From Gigaspora margarita (lineage: Eukaryota > Glomeromycota > Glomeromycetes > Diversisporales > Gigasporaceae), in contig WTPW01000869.1 in assembly GCA_009809945.1 (NCBI GenBank), forward strand, positions 106,466 to 170,465: a stretch of 64,000 nt of DNA, read 5' to 3'. Shown in pieces: positions 23,580 through 34,184 of this stretch; the stretch's first letter is position 1, and each line of letters starts with the position of its first letter. The notes beneath the pieces are model-generated. The model was given only the letters and a program-made list of their open reading frames with translations, had not been told where the DNA came from and searched no databases. A program made the position numbers and the translations under genes.

Positions 23580-25677
23580 GCTATCTTTTTTGGACGATTT
23601 TGGACACTAAAAATCTGAAGTAGCTTATTTTCAAATATAATCGATTTTTGGTCAGTTACCAATAGTTGTTACATAGTAAAGTCTAAATTTTACTATATAA
23701 ATCTATTATTAGCACTTAAATAGACTTGTTTAGAAGACTAAACTACACATATCTAAAAATTTTATCAAAATAGAAGTATTTTTTATCATTTGACTTTTAA
23801 TTTTAACTTTTATCAAATATATTTTGTTAAAATTTTAATCTCTTCGTTGAACATAAAAATTAAAAACCAATTAATTAAAAGTTCTTCAATTTTTTTTTAA
23901 ATTTTAGAGAACGCATATTTTGATCTCCTAAATAAGTTTATTTAAGCGACTTTAATCGATTTGATTAGTAAAGTTTGGATTTTACTATATAGCAACTTTC
24001 ATTAATTGTGGGTAGCTTATTTTTGGGTCAAAGAAGTTTTTGAGTTTTTTGACCAATAGAAGGGGGTAGTTTATTTTTAGAAGTAGCTTATTTTTAGCAA
24101 TATACAGTATTCATATTACCAAAAATAAGCTACTTTTTTTTGAATGATTTTGGGCACAAAAAAATTAGGGTTACTTATTTTGGATAAAATCAATTTTTGA
24201 TCAATTGTCAATAGTAGTTACATAGTAAAGTCTAAATTCTACTATATAAATCTATTATTAGTGCTTAAGTAAACTTATTTGGGAGACTAAGCTACACCTA
24301 TTTTGAAAGTTTTATCAAAATGTGATTATTTTTTATTATTTAACTTTTAATTTTTTTTTTTTGTTTCAAAGTGCCTGCTTGGAGCATAGGATTTATTCAG
24401 TTTACACATCGGAAAGTTACACTTGGATGAGAGTACAACTAGCCACACGTACACTTTTGGTGTCTAATTTAAGTGGTCCACCCGAAGGTTCTACACTAGA
24501 TGCCATACCTGCAACCCAACTACAAGAATTGCCTATTTAAACTCTCTGATCTTTAGCTCCTTGACCGATATCAACTGTTTCACCAGTATCCGCGGTACAT
24601 ATACAGTCAGTTCGGACCCTGGATCTTTTACTGCTATAGCCCTTAGGACTAGTTTATCCTTGCAGGAAACTTGGTAGAGCAGTCCCTGTCCTACTCAGGT
24701 AATACCTACACTTCGCTAACTTACGCTACAGCTTTACCTATATACTTGCAGTCAGGGCTAACCATTAAACCGCTACCGTTACCTACTTTATGCCCTTGTA
24801 AGGTTCACTCCAACCCTAGCACCCACCTCTACCATCCTACCGGTCCTTATACCAGCTTCCCAAACTTCCAAACCAGTTAGCTCAGAAGGGTCGATTAACC
24901 CGGTATTAGGTGCCACTATGGTTCATTCTTCTCTTGGTACCTACTTCTATAGCATAGGTCCTTTTTCTCTGGTGCGACTCCGGCGGCCAGGTTGGTGAAC
25001 CCTCGTCCCTGAGGGTTTATTCATCCGATATTCCAGCTCCAGTTTCTGATTCTCTGGTTTTGGTAGCGCTGTCAAAGATCTTTGCTACCTCCTTACTCGG
25101 GACTTGCCAAACAGGTTTCCATTTCTCTGGTCCCTTGGATTTGTCTGTGTAATGATATACAAATACACCCAAAAGCTCCCATTCTAGATGGTAACCAAGA
25201 TTACAGGTAATATACCTGACCGATCGACAAGACAATAGTTACTGTACTACAGGTTTTATTTTCAAAGTGTCACCAGTGGGATTTGAACCCTAGACCTGCT
25301 GCTTGGGGGTGACAACTTACCAACTTCCCTAAGTCACCACACCCTTTATTAAACTTTTAATTTTTGTGTTCAATGAATATATTTTGTTAATAAAATTTTA
25401 ATCTCTTCGTTGAAAGTAAATATTAAAAACCAATTAATAAAAGTTCTTCAATTTCATTGTAAATTTTAAGATATATGTATTTTTGTCTTCTGAATAAGTT
25501 TACTTAAGTGACTTTAATTGATTTACTTATAAAATTTGGACTTTACTATATAGCAACTTTCATCGCTTATGGTTAGCTTATTTTTGAATCAAAATGTTTT
25601 TGCATTTCTTGACCAAAAGAGAGAGGGGTAATTTATTTTGGAAGATAGCTTATTTTCAGCAATATACAGTATTCAAA
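23580..25677. repeat. Tandem duplication of a foldback unit
   Basis: Unit 1 (about 23580-24115) and unit 2 (about 24118-25677) share the order AATAAGCTACTTTTTTT-like start, ACATAGTAAAGTCTAAATT, ATCTATTATTAG, AAAAGTTCTTCAATTT and GTAGCTTATTTTTAGCAATA end. Each copy ends with AGCAATATACAGTATTCA. Unit 2 contains the SINE at 24356-25347. A third relative is at 19094-19677. Confidence 0.75.
24356..25347 (-). mobile_element. tRNA-derived SINE, copy 2 (about 990 bp)
   Basis: Flanks ATTTAACTTTTAATTTTT (24338-24355) and ATTAAACTTTTAATTTTT (25348-25365) are an 18-bp target duplication with one mismatch. The minus-strand head at about 25340-25268 is tRNA-like, with A-box-like TTAGGGAAGTTGG and a perfect B box GGTTCAAATCC. 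The 3' end is T-rich on the plus strand at 24351-24362. Blocks of the body recur in the copies at 41831-42719 (AAGTGGTC..GAAGGTTC) and 45976-46759 (GCTTTACCT..ACTTGCAGTCAGGG). Short open frames inside reflect composition only. Confidence 0.8.
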
Positions 25678-25869
25678 CTCAAACTAGTTTGCAAACTTCA
25701 AACTTAAATACAAACCAAACTCAAATTTAACTAAAAAGTTTGCTTCAAATCAAACTCAAATATTTTTTTTAATGCTAGTTTGAGATTGGCATTGATTTGA
25801 AATCAAATCAAACTCAAACCTGGCCTAAAGTTTGATTTGATCTGGGTTTGTAGAAACCCTATACAAGAT

Positions 25870-26180
25870 TAGTTTGTATTTGTACTATATGAAATATTCC
25901 TTCTAACAAATGCTTACCAATCTAAGACCCAGAAATGATCTGTATACCAATACTTAACTTGCTAAAAATTTAATATGTTTTTATCTCCCTTAGTACTTCG
26001 CAGGCTATTGGATATATTTCAAAATTGCTAACTTCTTTTTAATCTTTTTTACCTGCCTTAAGAACAAGAAGCATTAAATTCCTATCTATATGAACTAATA
26101 GTATTCAAAAAAATAAAAAAGAAAATGAAAAAAGAGTAATACTATGAAATCTAAGCAAAAACCAAAAGCAAACAAATATA
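25870..26180. other. AT-rich spacer before the Tc1-like element
   Basis: No gene or repeat was recognised. Confidence 0.5.
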
Positions 26181-26439
26181 TAGTGGCCTACCTTTTGGGC
26201 AGCTATCACTCAATATCAGGTAAGTAAATGCAGCACAAAATTTATATTGCGTGACCGGTCAATCTAATGGTACCATAATAAAATTTTATGCAATTACATT
26301 ATGTCATGCAGAAGTTAACCAAAAAATTTTAAAATTTTGTTTATTTTATTTGTACAAAAGTAAAAATTTTCTATCTTTTTTTTTTTAAAAAAAAATTTTA
26401 TATAAAAAAAAAACTAATTATATTATAATATTCGATGGG

Positions 26440-26692
26440 TCTGCTCTTAGTTTCTATAAAAGCATCAACCCGATTGGAGATGCTGGCAACTAGTCTGCGG
26501 TAATGTTTCATACCACTATTTTTTAGCAAGAGCATCCAGCTCTACAAGATTACTAACGCAACTGATTTTCTATTTTTCATTTGGTTTATGCCAGGGGAAC
26601 CCAGAAAAAGATGCACATAGGTAACAAAACACCACTCATGATGTTCAAGTGCCCATTTATACCTTATTTCCATATTCTCAGCCATGATAAGA
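26440..26692 (-). pseudogene. Tc1-like transposase, C-terminal half (decayed)
   Basis: Minus-strand translation from the insertion edge gives ENMEIRYKWALEHHEW, matching the conserved R..WA.EH..W block that precedes the first catalytic region in Tc1 transposases. After degraded sequence it ends with YRRLVASISNRVDAFIETKS, the usual Tc1 C-terminal helix. The DDE centre between them is missing or unreadable, so the copy was probably defective before the large element landed in it. The N-terminal half is at 40565-40177. Confidence 0.7.
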
Positions 26693-27339
26693 AGTAGGGC
26701 GAAAAGAAGAGTTCTAGAGACAGAATTCTATAAATATATCCAGAATTGGTTCCTTACCCATTTTTAAATTCTTCTAGATATATGAAATCCTATATCAAAT
26801 TCAAGCTCTAAATTACACTAGAGCCAAATCCTGTTAACTTACTCTTCTTATCCCTAAATTTGGGCTTCTAACATTAAGGAGTAAGTAGTCTTTGTTAACA
26901 CTCTGACTATGTTTTTAATTCTAAATAAGATAACAAAAAAATTATGATATCTCGCTTGCCCTTGAAATAAGCAAAGAGCACTGAGGACTGAAGTGTCCGA
27001 GTGTGCTTCTCTGTGAGCCCATTCAAGCCTAAAATGCATACTATTTTCTATATTATCCTAGAATTAATTCAAAAAGCAATTTAACACTATCTAAGGTCAA
27101 AAAGTGCTAAGTCTCACCTCGCAGAGGTGAGATTTAGCTATTAGGGGTGAGACTTATCTGATTAGAGGTAAAATTTAGCTATTAGGGGTGAGACTTATCC
27201 AATCAGAGGTGAGACTTATCCGATTAGAGGTGAGACTTATCCGAGGGGAGACTTATCTAAAGTGAGACTTATTATACATATCTCAAAGTCTCATTGCTAC
27301 GTCTCACCCATTAGCAATCAATAAGATCTAGCTTCTGAG
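26693..27339. repeat. Left terminal inverted repeat of the Maverick-like element
   Basis: About 647 bp is matched by 40176-39530 in inverted orientation with only scattered differences. The inner limit is at GATCTAGCTTCTGAGC, after which the two arms diverge. It includes a tandem array of AGGTGAGACTTATCCGATTAG units at about 27120-27265. Confidence 0.88.
27120..27265. repeat. Tandem GGTGAGACTTATC repeats in the left TIR
   Basis: About seven units of roughly 20 bp read GGTGAGACTTATC(C/T)GATTAGA or the GGTGAGATTTAGCTATTAGG variant. The counterpart array in the right TIR is at about 39588-39755. Such subterminal arrays are candidate sites for binding of the element's own proteins. Confidence 0.75.
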
Positions 27340-27460
27340 CGCTCAAAAAAGATATACTCTATTTTGAATAATTTTATCATGAAAAGATGAGGGGTAAATA
27401 TTTTTATTTAAACAAAAGTTTACCCAATATATTAACAGATGAGACTTAATAATATCATGC

Positions 27461-30400
27461 CCAGAAGTGATAAAAAAATCGTACATGTGCTTGTTGTGGA
27501 TATACTTTTACAATACCAGAAAAACTTCGCAGGCATTATAAAAGCAAAAAAAATCAATGCAATATATCAATTGCCTGAACCCAAGTATCCAAACAGGTAC
27601 TACCTCTCATTTCTAAATCTGGTTCAAACTCAGCAATCCAAACCTCTCCCTCTCAGAACAAAGTTCAAGAGGGGGCCCAAGTTCCAGAAGCCGGCCCAGG
27701 CCCAGCGACCCAAGCCTATAGAGAAGAAATATCCTCTGAGCAGAATAAAGTCCAAGAGAATAATATAGTATTTGTAAAAAAAAGTTATTACCCAACCAGA
27801 CTACATAAAAATCTCAAAAATATGTCCATGTGGGAAGGAAAGATTCCAGCAGGCAATAATCCAGCATATGCTTTTAACAAACAGCAAGACAATCAAACAG
27901 CATATGCTGATACCCCACATATGCGCCAACTCATAGCTTCAATACACAAAGAAATTACTAATATTCTCAAAGAAGAGCTCTACAAAAAGGATCAAATAAA
28001 AACATTATTAGTTATAGAAAGCACATATGCAAAATATAAATATAAAGGAGAAGGTGATGCTATGAACAAAGCGAATTATGAACTTAGTCAGACCCATTCC
28101 TATCATAGAGGAAAACAACATATTCTTTTTTCAGAAAATGATATAGACCCATATTTAATTCAATCTGTAGAAGAAATTGATATACAAATTAAAAATCACT
28201 TAAAAGAAGAGTCTAGTAAAATTCTTCTTAGAATAGAAAATATATTTATTGAATCCTATATCTACCGTCAAACTAATGAAGGTTCCTATATTCCTACTTC
28301 TAAAAAGCTTGCCAATACAAAGTGCACAATTAATCCAGATAATTCTGATATTATAGATCTGGCTACAGCAAGCCCACAGATAATTGTCTCAAAGGTGCAT
28401 TAGGATGTTATTTTGCAGATAAGGATGGAATTACAGACCACTTGGGAAGGTGTATATATAGAGCAAAAAGTCTTCGAAAATACTTAGATATCATTAAGCT
28501 TAATAACATTCCAATGCCTACTCCAATCTGTTCATGTATATTTAATAAAATTGAGGAAATGAATCCGGATATCTCTATTAATGTCTGGAAATGGAAAGAG
28601 GAATCAGCAACTCCCAAACCAGTAATAGCTAGCAAAAACTATAATAGACAACATATTATATATCTCATGGCTCTTACAGATATTACGAAATCTGAGAATG
28701 AAAATACGGGCAAAAAAACCATTTTCTTTGGATCAAAAACCCAAAAGGATTAGTATTTAAGGATAATGGAAACCATATTAAAAAGCATCTATGTAACTAA
28801 TGTTTTCATAGCTTTCAGTCAGAAAAATCTCAAGCATATCACCAAGAGCACTGTTTCGGTTTGGGGGAGGCTACTCAAAGAGTCACTTTACCTACCAAAG
28901 GGGTCAATGATTTTGAATAGTTTAAAAATCATGCCCGGATGATTAATGCCCCATGTGTAATTATAGCTGACTTCGAGGCAAACAACAAGAAATGCAACAA
29001 AGAATATGGAGGACAAATGCAAAAACTTGCTAAACAAAAAGCCAATAGCTTTTGTTATCCAGTTCATTGGTTCGATACTAGGGATAAATGGGGGCCTTTC
29101 CTATACTGAGGAGAAAATACTACACAAGAATTTGTTTGTAGAATTGATAAAGAGTTAGTCGAAATTAATAAGGTCTTAGCTATTAAGCATGGCCAAATTA
29201 TAACTGAAAAGGATAAGAAAAAATTTGCTGAAACAGATACCTGTTGGATTTGTAAAGATAAATTCAATGAAGAGAATAATAAGGTCTGGGACGACTGTCA
29301 TATAACAGGTAAGTTTCGAGGACCTGCCCACAATGCATATAATCTCAAACTTCAGACTGAAGTATGGAAGACACTAATTCCAGTTATCTTCCATAACTTC
29401 CGAGGATATGACTCCTACTTGGTTTGTAAATCTGTTGGAAAATCAGTTAATGCACATCAGATAAAAGTCATAGCTGAAACATTTGAGCAATACAAGTCTA
29501 TGAAGGTAGATCAGCTAAAATATATAGATAGCATGCAATTTATGAATAATAGCTTGGCAAATCTTATGAAAAATTTGGGTACCAACCACCCTATTACAAG
29601 CTGGCACTTTAAGACTATTCTCAAGATCAAATTTCATTAGCAAGTCATAAAGGAGTTTATCCTTATGACTATATCGATTCACAAGATAGGTTTAAAGAAA
29701 CAGAGCTTCCTTCTTTTCATGAGTTTCATAGTACTCTTAAAGGTAAGATCACACAAGATGACTATCATCATGCCCAAAAAGTATGGAAAACTTTTGGTTG
29801 TAAGACTCTAGAAGAGTATTATGATCTCTATCTTAAGATTGACGTACTTAGTCTGGCAGATATTTGGACCCAATTTCAAAAAACATGTATGCAATATTAT
29901 GAGCTCGATCCCAGCCATTATGTATCTGCACCTGCACTAGCTTGGGATGCTATGCTTAAAATGACCGGGATTAAAATTGAGCTTTTTACAGATATGGCAA
30001 TGCATGATTTTATAAAAAAAGCCAAGCGTGGGGGCATAGCTATAGCATTTAAATAATATTTTAAGGCTAATAACCCTAAGATAAAGGTATTTAATCCATT
30101 CAAGCCTACAACATGGATCTCATATGTCGATGCCAATAATCTTTACAGCTGGGCTATGAGTCAGTATCTGCCTATAGGGAATTATTAATAGAAGGTAAGC
30201 CGGGAATATTTGCTTAAGAATCCTGAAATGCAAAAGAAATATCTTAATAAGATTCTTAATACTGAATCAAATGCCAAAAAAGGATATTATCTAAATATTA
30301 AGGCACACTTCTCTCTAAAAACTCATGACTATTTGAGTGACCTTCCTCCAGCCGTAGAAAATATGGCTGTAAGTAAAGATATGTTGTGTCCCTATACCTC

Positions 30401-31649
30401 AGAGCTTGTAGATAACTTGGATAGTGGACGGTTTTAAGTAACAAAAAAATTAGTTCCCCATCTTGGTCCACGAAAAGATTATGTTATTTATTACCAAGAG
30501 CTCCAATACTATATAAAATTAGGTATAGTTGTAGATAAGGTAACAGAAATTCTATCATTCGACCAAACTAACTGGCTTGTCCCTTAAATAGCCTTTAATA
30601 CAGAAAAGTGACAAGAGGCTAAGAATGCTTTTGAGAAAGATTTCTTTAAGCTCATGAATAACTCAGTATATGGCAAAACTATGGAAAATGTTCACAAATA
30701 CCAAGACGTCAAGCTCATAGCCATGAATAATGAGCAAGATGAAAAGAAGTTTATCAAACAGATTCGTAAACCCTCTTTTAAAGATGCTAAACAGCTTGAA
30801 AATACACTTGTAGAAGCACATATGGGAAAAGCTAATGTGACCCTTAATAAGCCCATTATTGTCAGAGCATCAGTTCTAGGTCTTAGCAAGCTCTTGATGT
30901 ATCGCTTCTGGTATAGGTATGTAAAAAAGAGATATAGTGATAAAGCCCAGCTCGGATATATGGATACTGACTTATTTATATTTCAAGTTGAGACTAAAGA
31001 TATCTATAAAGACATGGCAGAGCGACCTGAGCTTTTTGATCTTAATGATTCTAAGACTATTGGGCTTTTCAAAGATGAAACTTCAGGCAATGTAATTACA
31101 GAAACTTATCATATCCGGGCCAAGTCATACCACTATGTCTTAGCAGATAAGTCTACAAAGTCTAAGCATAAGGGGGTTAGCAAAAAAGGCATAAATGAAA
31201 TGGCTACGAATTCATATATGCCAGCTTTAGAAGGGACATTACTAGATGATCTGATAGATAGATCATTATTATCAGAGCAAGAAGCCAATAATTTGGCTAT
31301 GCGAACTGAAGCAGATCCTATAACTCTAGTATATCGGGACTGTCTCTTTGATAAAGAAGTATTCTATGCCAAGAATGTGGGTATCTGGTCAAAGGATCAT
31401 ATATTATCTTTGGTCGAATCAGAAAAGAAAGCTCTATGCCCCATAGATACTAAGCGTTGGATCCTATCAGATAGAATTACCTCTTTGCCATATTTTCATT
31501 GGCATAATAAATTTTATAAGAATACGGTCAAGGATGGTATATCTAATGAAGAAGCTGAAAAAAGAGCTATCAGGGCCAAGCTCCCAGAGAAGTACCAAAA
31601 CAAATGTAGTCCTACATATCTAGCTTACTGGAATAAATTAGATAAGTGA
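27461..31649 (+). pseudogene. Protein-primed-type DNA polymerase B of the Maverick-like element (decayed)
   Basis: In shifting frames the translation reads as one long Polinton polymerase. An N-terminal zinc finger (CACCGYTF..LRRHYKSKKNQC) lies at 27486-27560. Exonuclease I motif ADFEA is at 28966-28980. A CWIC zinc pair is at 29242, followed by an endonuclease-VII-like DCHITGKFRGPAHN at about 29295-29337 and VIFHNFRGYDSYL at 29386. Exonuclease III YLKIDVLSLAD is at about 29829. The polymerase A motif YVDANNLY is near 30126, B motif NNSVYGK near 30657, and C motif YMDTDLF at 30957. The last deviates from the usual DTDS because Ser is replaced by Leu. Frameshifts (for example near 28390) and stops at 28404, 29638, 30054, 30436 and others prove decay. 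The last 331 codons (30654-31649) remain open. The enzyme would copy the element using a terminal-protein primer. Confidence 0.9.
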
Positions 31650-31831
31650 TACAGTACCAGGTATATACCAACTTGAAACATTTCTACCGCCTTCTTGCAA
31701 TACTTGCTCAAAGCCAAATATAAATAGTTAAAATATATTTGTTATAAATATATTTTTTTTTAAGCTTGCAAGGCTTTTTTCTCATTTCATTCGAAAAAAG
31801 AAAATTCAGAAAAATCATTAACAAACCAATT

Positions 31832-31863
31832 CTGCCTTCAAGTAGTTTATCACGAGAAGGCAG
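31832..31863. repeat. Palindromic module with CTGCCTTC/GAAGGCAG stem
   Basis: A perfect 8-bp stem encloses a 16-nt loop containing GTTTATCACG. Related modules with TTTATCACGAGAAG occur at about 32948-32980, 33019-33055, 33735-33765 and 33810-33840, with an inverted relative at 34046-34092. Some lie inside predicted reading frames, where they encode LPSS.LS.EG-like peptides. Confidence 0.75.
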
Positions 31864-31884
31864 GGGTAAATCGCATAGACTAAA

Positions 31885-32175
31885 TTATGAGCTAGATGAT
31901 TCAGAGTCAGACCTAGATAAGGACGAGGACTCTGATGCAGTATCATTTAAAATTTTCTTTTTTCTTTTAACCTTGCATGGTGTATGATTTCTTCGAGGAA
32001 TATCTGGATTTGCTATTGCATTTATAAGTTCTTGACGAACCTCAGGTTTTACTATCTTTAGTAATTGATGAAGAGAAATTGAAATTCTTCTATGTGATAT
32101 TGGTTTAACAATTTTAGATACTAGTTTTGAGGTATTATTGCCAAAGCTAACTGTTTCACAGCTATTATTAACCAT
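31885..32175 (-). CDS. Small basic protein with Ser-rich tail (unknown)
   Basis: The 96-residue frame begins at the ATG at 32175. It has a hydrophobic/basic central region (SISLHQLLKIVKPEVRQELI) that looks helical, then a Lys/Arg cluster KVKRKKK, and finally a Ser/Glu-rich tail. No family was recognised. A basic patch followed by an acidic Ser-rich tail would suit a nucleic-acid-binding structural or regulatory protein, but that is inference. The upstream region (32176-32240) is AT-rich with AATTAAATATTTTTA, a sequence also found before the minus-strand gene at 39252. It diverges from the plus-strand frame at 32448. No signal peptide or membrane segment is seen. Confidence 0.55.
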   Translation of the reverse strand: MVNNSCETVSFGNNTSKLVSKIVKPISHRRISISLHQLLKIVKPEVRQELINAIANPDIPRRNHTPCKVKRKKKILNDTASESSSLSRSDSESSSS

Positions 32176-32447
32176 TGGATTTAAATTGGTTTATTAATAC
32201 ACAAAAAAATATTTATAATATTTTTAAAAATATTTAATTATTTAGAGTTGGAGTACGTGACCCTAGGTCACAATATCATGTGACTACTGTGCCCTTTCTT
32301 CTGCGCAATTAAGTTGAGCCCGGACATGCATGTTCAAACTTTACCCAACATAGCTACTGTGCACATACTGCACCCTGGTGACATGGTGTCCCATCTCGGC
32401 AATTAGTTTTTTTAAAATATATTTAATATCTATATATAATACTAAAA
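32176..32447. promoter_or_regulatory. Divergent intergenic region between two small Maverick genes
   Basis: The region separates the minus-strand start at 32175 from the plus-strand start at 32448. Its AT-rich edges (TATTTATAATATTTTTAAAA and TATATATAATACTAAAA) could be TATA-type promoters. A GC-richer centre holds GTGACCCTAGGTCAC, a perfect 15-bp interrupted palindrome near 32258-32272. Confidence 0.45.
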
Positions 32448-32693
32448 ATGGCACATAAGATACATAAGCACCAAGCAAGACTGGGTGAATATTATTCCCA
32501 GCATCAAAAGCTAAAAAAGATAGTAAAATCATTAGAAGAGACTATAGACTGAATAGAGAATTATATAGAAGAGCAAACTGGTCTTGAGTTTGGCAAAAAA
32601 CTATCAAATTCAGATTCAGATTTGAACTTGCCTTCCTGTAATTTGGGGAAAAAATATTATTACCCTGCAGACACCATTTTTGGCACATACTAA
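32448..32693 (+). pseudogene. Small coiled-coil-like frame with one in-frame stop (unknown)
   Basis: ATG at 32448 opens a frame of 81 codons ending at 32691-32693, interrupted once by TGA at 32550-32552. The first part (HKIHKHQARLGEYYSQHQKL) is basic and helical. The rest is acidic and ends in GTY. Readability on both sides of the stop suggests a recently damaged small gene. No family was recognised. The upstream ATATATAATACTAAAA resembles the ATAAAAAAAATACTATC that precedes the gene at 33474. Confidence 0.45.
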
Positions 32694-33284
32694 ATAATTT
32701 ATAAATAAATAGATCAGCAAATCCGAAATTATTTTTTTATATATCTATTAATCCAATACACCAAAATATTTCGTATTTTAAAAACTTTGCTTTAAATATA
32801 TTTTTTTTGAAAGCTCACCTTTTTCTCATTTCATTCGAAAAAAGATTATTCAGAAAAAAAGTATTCGAAAAAAATTATTTTTCTTTTTTCTCATTTCATT
32901 CAAAAAAAGAGAATTCAGAAATAAATATTTTTTGAGCTTGCGAAAAAAACAGATTTATCACGAGAAGCTGGCTCGCAAGCTTGAAAAAAAAGAAATCTAG
33001 TAATCAATAAAGGGGTTCACTTATTTTCTGCCTTCAAATGATTTATTATGAGAAGACATAGATTTAGCAGAAAGAGCTTCTATACGAGAGCTTGAACAGC
33101 AAGATCTAGAAAAGTTAACAGTTTTCTCGACAGATAGCTTTACGACCACTTCATTGCATGCGCTGTCCTGGAAGACATAGAGTCTAGACCAAATCCCATA
33201 ACTTTAAAAACTTGGATAGAATTAACAGATAGAATAAAAAATAAAATCAAGATTTGTTGTAATCTCTGAAAATATCTGAAATTT
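32694..33284. repeat. Intergenic cluster of nested palindromic modules
   Basis: Two copies of CTTTTTTCTCATTTCATTC with A-rich complements lie at about 32821-32855 and 32885-32925. A hairpin at about 32935-32985 has GAGCTTGCG and CGCAAGC arms around a TTTATCACGAGAAGCTGG core. A further degraded CTGCCTTC module is at 33019. The modules appear to have inserted into one another. A short open stretch after 33110 shows no recognisable features. Confidence 0.6.
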
Positions 33285-33435
33285 TTTTCCTGTATAATTG
33301 GTATATTTGGTATATCCAGTATATCCAGTATAATATATATATCCTATTTATCTAGTTTTTTTAAAAAATTTTTTCCTGTATATCCAATATATCTGGTATA
33401 TCCGATATAATATATGCATTCTATTTAATAAATTA
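33285..33435. repeat. Twofold direct repeat with GGTATATCC words
   Basis: TTTTTTCCTGTATA followed by several (G/C)GTATATC(C/G) words and TATAATATATATATCCTATTTA-like sequence occurs twice (about 33290-33350 and 33369-33430). It lies immediately before the start codon at 33474 and could include its promoter. Confidence 0.6.
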
Positions 33436-33473
33436 TTTTGAAATAATATATTAGATATAAAAAAAATACTATC

Positions 33474-33917
33474 ATGCTTAGGCAACACATAAGATGTGAT
33501 GCTCCTTCTTTATCACTAGCTGATTATGATTTTATTATGCAATGCCATAATGATAGGCCAAGGTCTAAAGTTTTAAATGAACTAAAAGAAAAATATAGCA
33601 TATCACAAAAATGTATTTATCAGATCTGGCGAGGCGAAGAAAAAAATAGGGTTGCCTGGGATCAACTGATTTATTCACCTTTTTCTCGCGAGCTTAAAAA
33701 AAGAAAAAAAAGTGTTCATCTAGTTGCTCCCTTTAAGGGAGCATTGCGAGAAGGCGGGTCTGAGCCAGCTCATGATTCAAAAAAAGAAAATTTGGCTAGC
33801 AAACTAATTCTGCCTTCGAGTGATTTATCACAAGAAGGTAGAGATCTAAATGTATTTTATGAAAAAAAGCCATTCGTAATAAAAAAATATAGCCAAATAT
33901 CTGCATATACTAGCTAA
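33474..33917 (+). CDS. Predicted helix-turn-helix protein of the Maverick-like element
   Basis: This 147-residue open frame starts at the ATG at 33474 after an AT-rich leader. Residues about 15-50 (ADYDFIMQCHNDRPRSKVLN and KYSISQKCIYQIWRG) resemble a transposase- or resolvase-type helix-turn-helix that could bind DNA. The second half is low in complexity and contains two copies of the palindromic repeat translated as ALREGGSEP and LPSSDLSQEGRD. This suggests that the original gene was extended or disrupted by those modules. It converges on the minus-strand frame ending at 33927. A regulator or end-binding role is possible but unproven. Confidence 0.55.
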   Translation: MLRQHIRCDAPSLSLADYDFIMQCHNDRPRSKVLNELKEKYSISQKCIYQIWRGEEKNRVAWDQLIYSPFSRELKKRKKSVHLVAPFKGALREGGSEPAHDSKKENLASKLILPSSDLSQEGRDLNVFYEKKPFVIKKYSQISAYTS

Positions 33918-33926
33918 GTAAAAGAT

Positions 33927-34184
33927 CTAGCTCATCATAGAATGATAAAAACTTCTCACATACCTTATTGAGAACCTCTTTAGCATTGAGAGTATCAAAT
34001 AACATTTTTTCAAGTTTCTTATTACTAATAGGTTTTTTTTTTCTGACCCACCTTCTTGTAATAAATCATAAGCCGGCTCAGGCAGAATTGATATATTAAC
34101 CAAATTTTCTCTTTTCGAATTTATGAGAAAAGAGTGGGACTTATGAACTGAAAGGGGTATAGTAATTACTTTATTTTTATGCAT
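33927..34184 (-). CDS. Small protein overlapping the retropepsin stop codon (unknown)
   Basis: The 85-residue frame begins at 34184 with an ATG that shares one base with the TAA of the retropepsin frame (TAATG). This is a classic stop-restart arrangement, suggesting translation by reinitiation or shared transcription. The N-terminal MHKNKVITIPLSVHKSHSFL is followed by a palindromic module translated as LPEPAYDLLQEGGSE, then a basic, Leu-rich tail. No family was recognised. It could also be a degraded 3' part of the longer minus-strand gene. Confidence 0.4.
   Translation of the reverse strand: MHKNKVITIPLSVHKSHSFLINSKRENLVNISILPEPAYDLLQEGGSEKKNLLVIRNLKKCYLILSMLKRFSIRYVRSFYHSMMS

Larger units (their letters stand above)
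23292..25861. mobile_element. Composite hAT-type element rich in AGTTTGATTTGAGTTTGA repeats
   Basis: Ends TAGGGTT(C/T)C are inverted and flanked by a perfect 8-bp duplication TACAAGAT at 23284-23291 and 25862-25869. Both ends carry long runs of (A/G)GTTTGATTTGAGTTTGA and its complement (23300-23500 and 25670-25860), probably subterminal repeats. Between them lie two tandem copies of a foldback unit, and the second copy is split by a SINE. No transposase was recognised. Confidence 0.75.

Noticed and set aside
25268..25340. Functional tRNA gene at the SINE head
   Set aside because: The A and B boxes are present, but the acceptor stem does not pair well and the sequence continues into the SINE body between target duplications.
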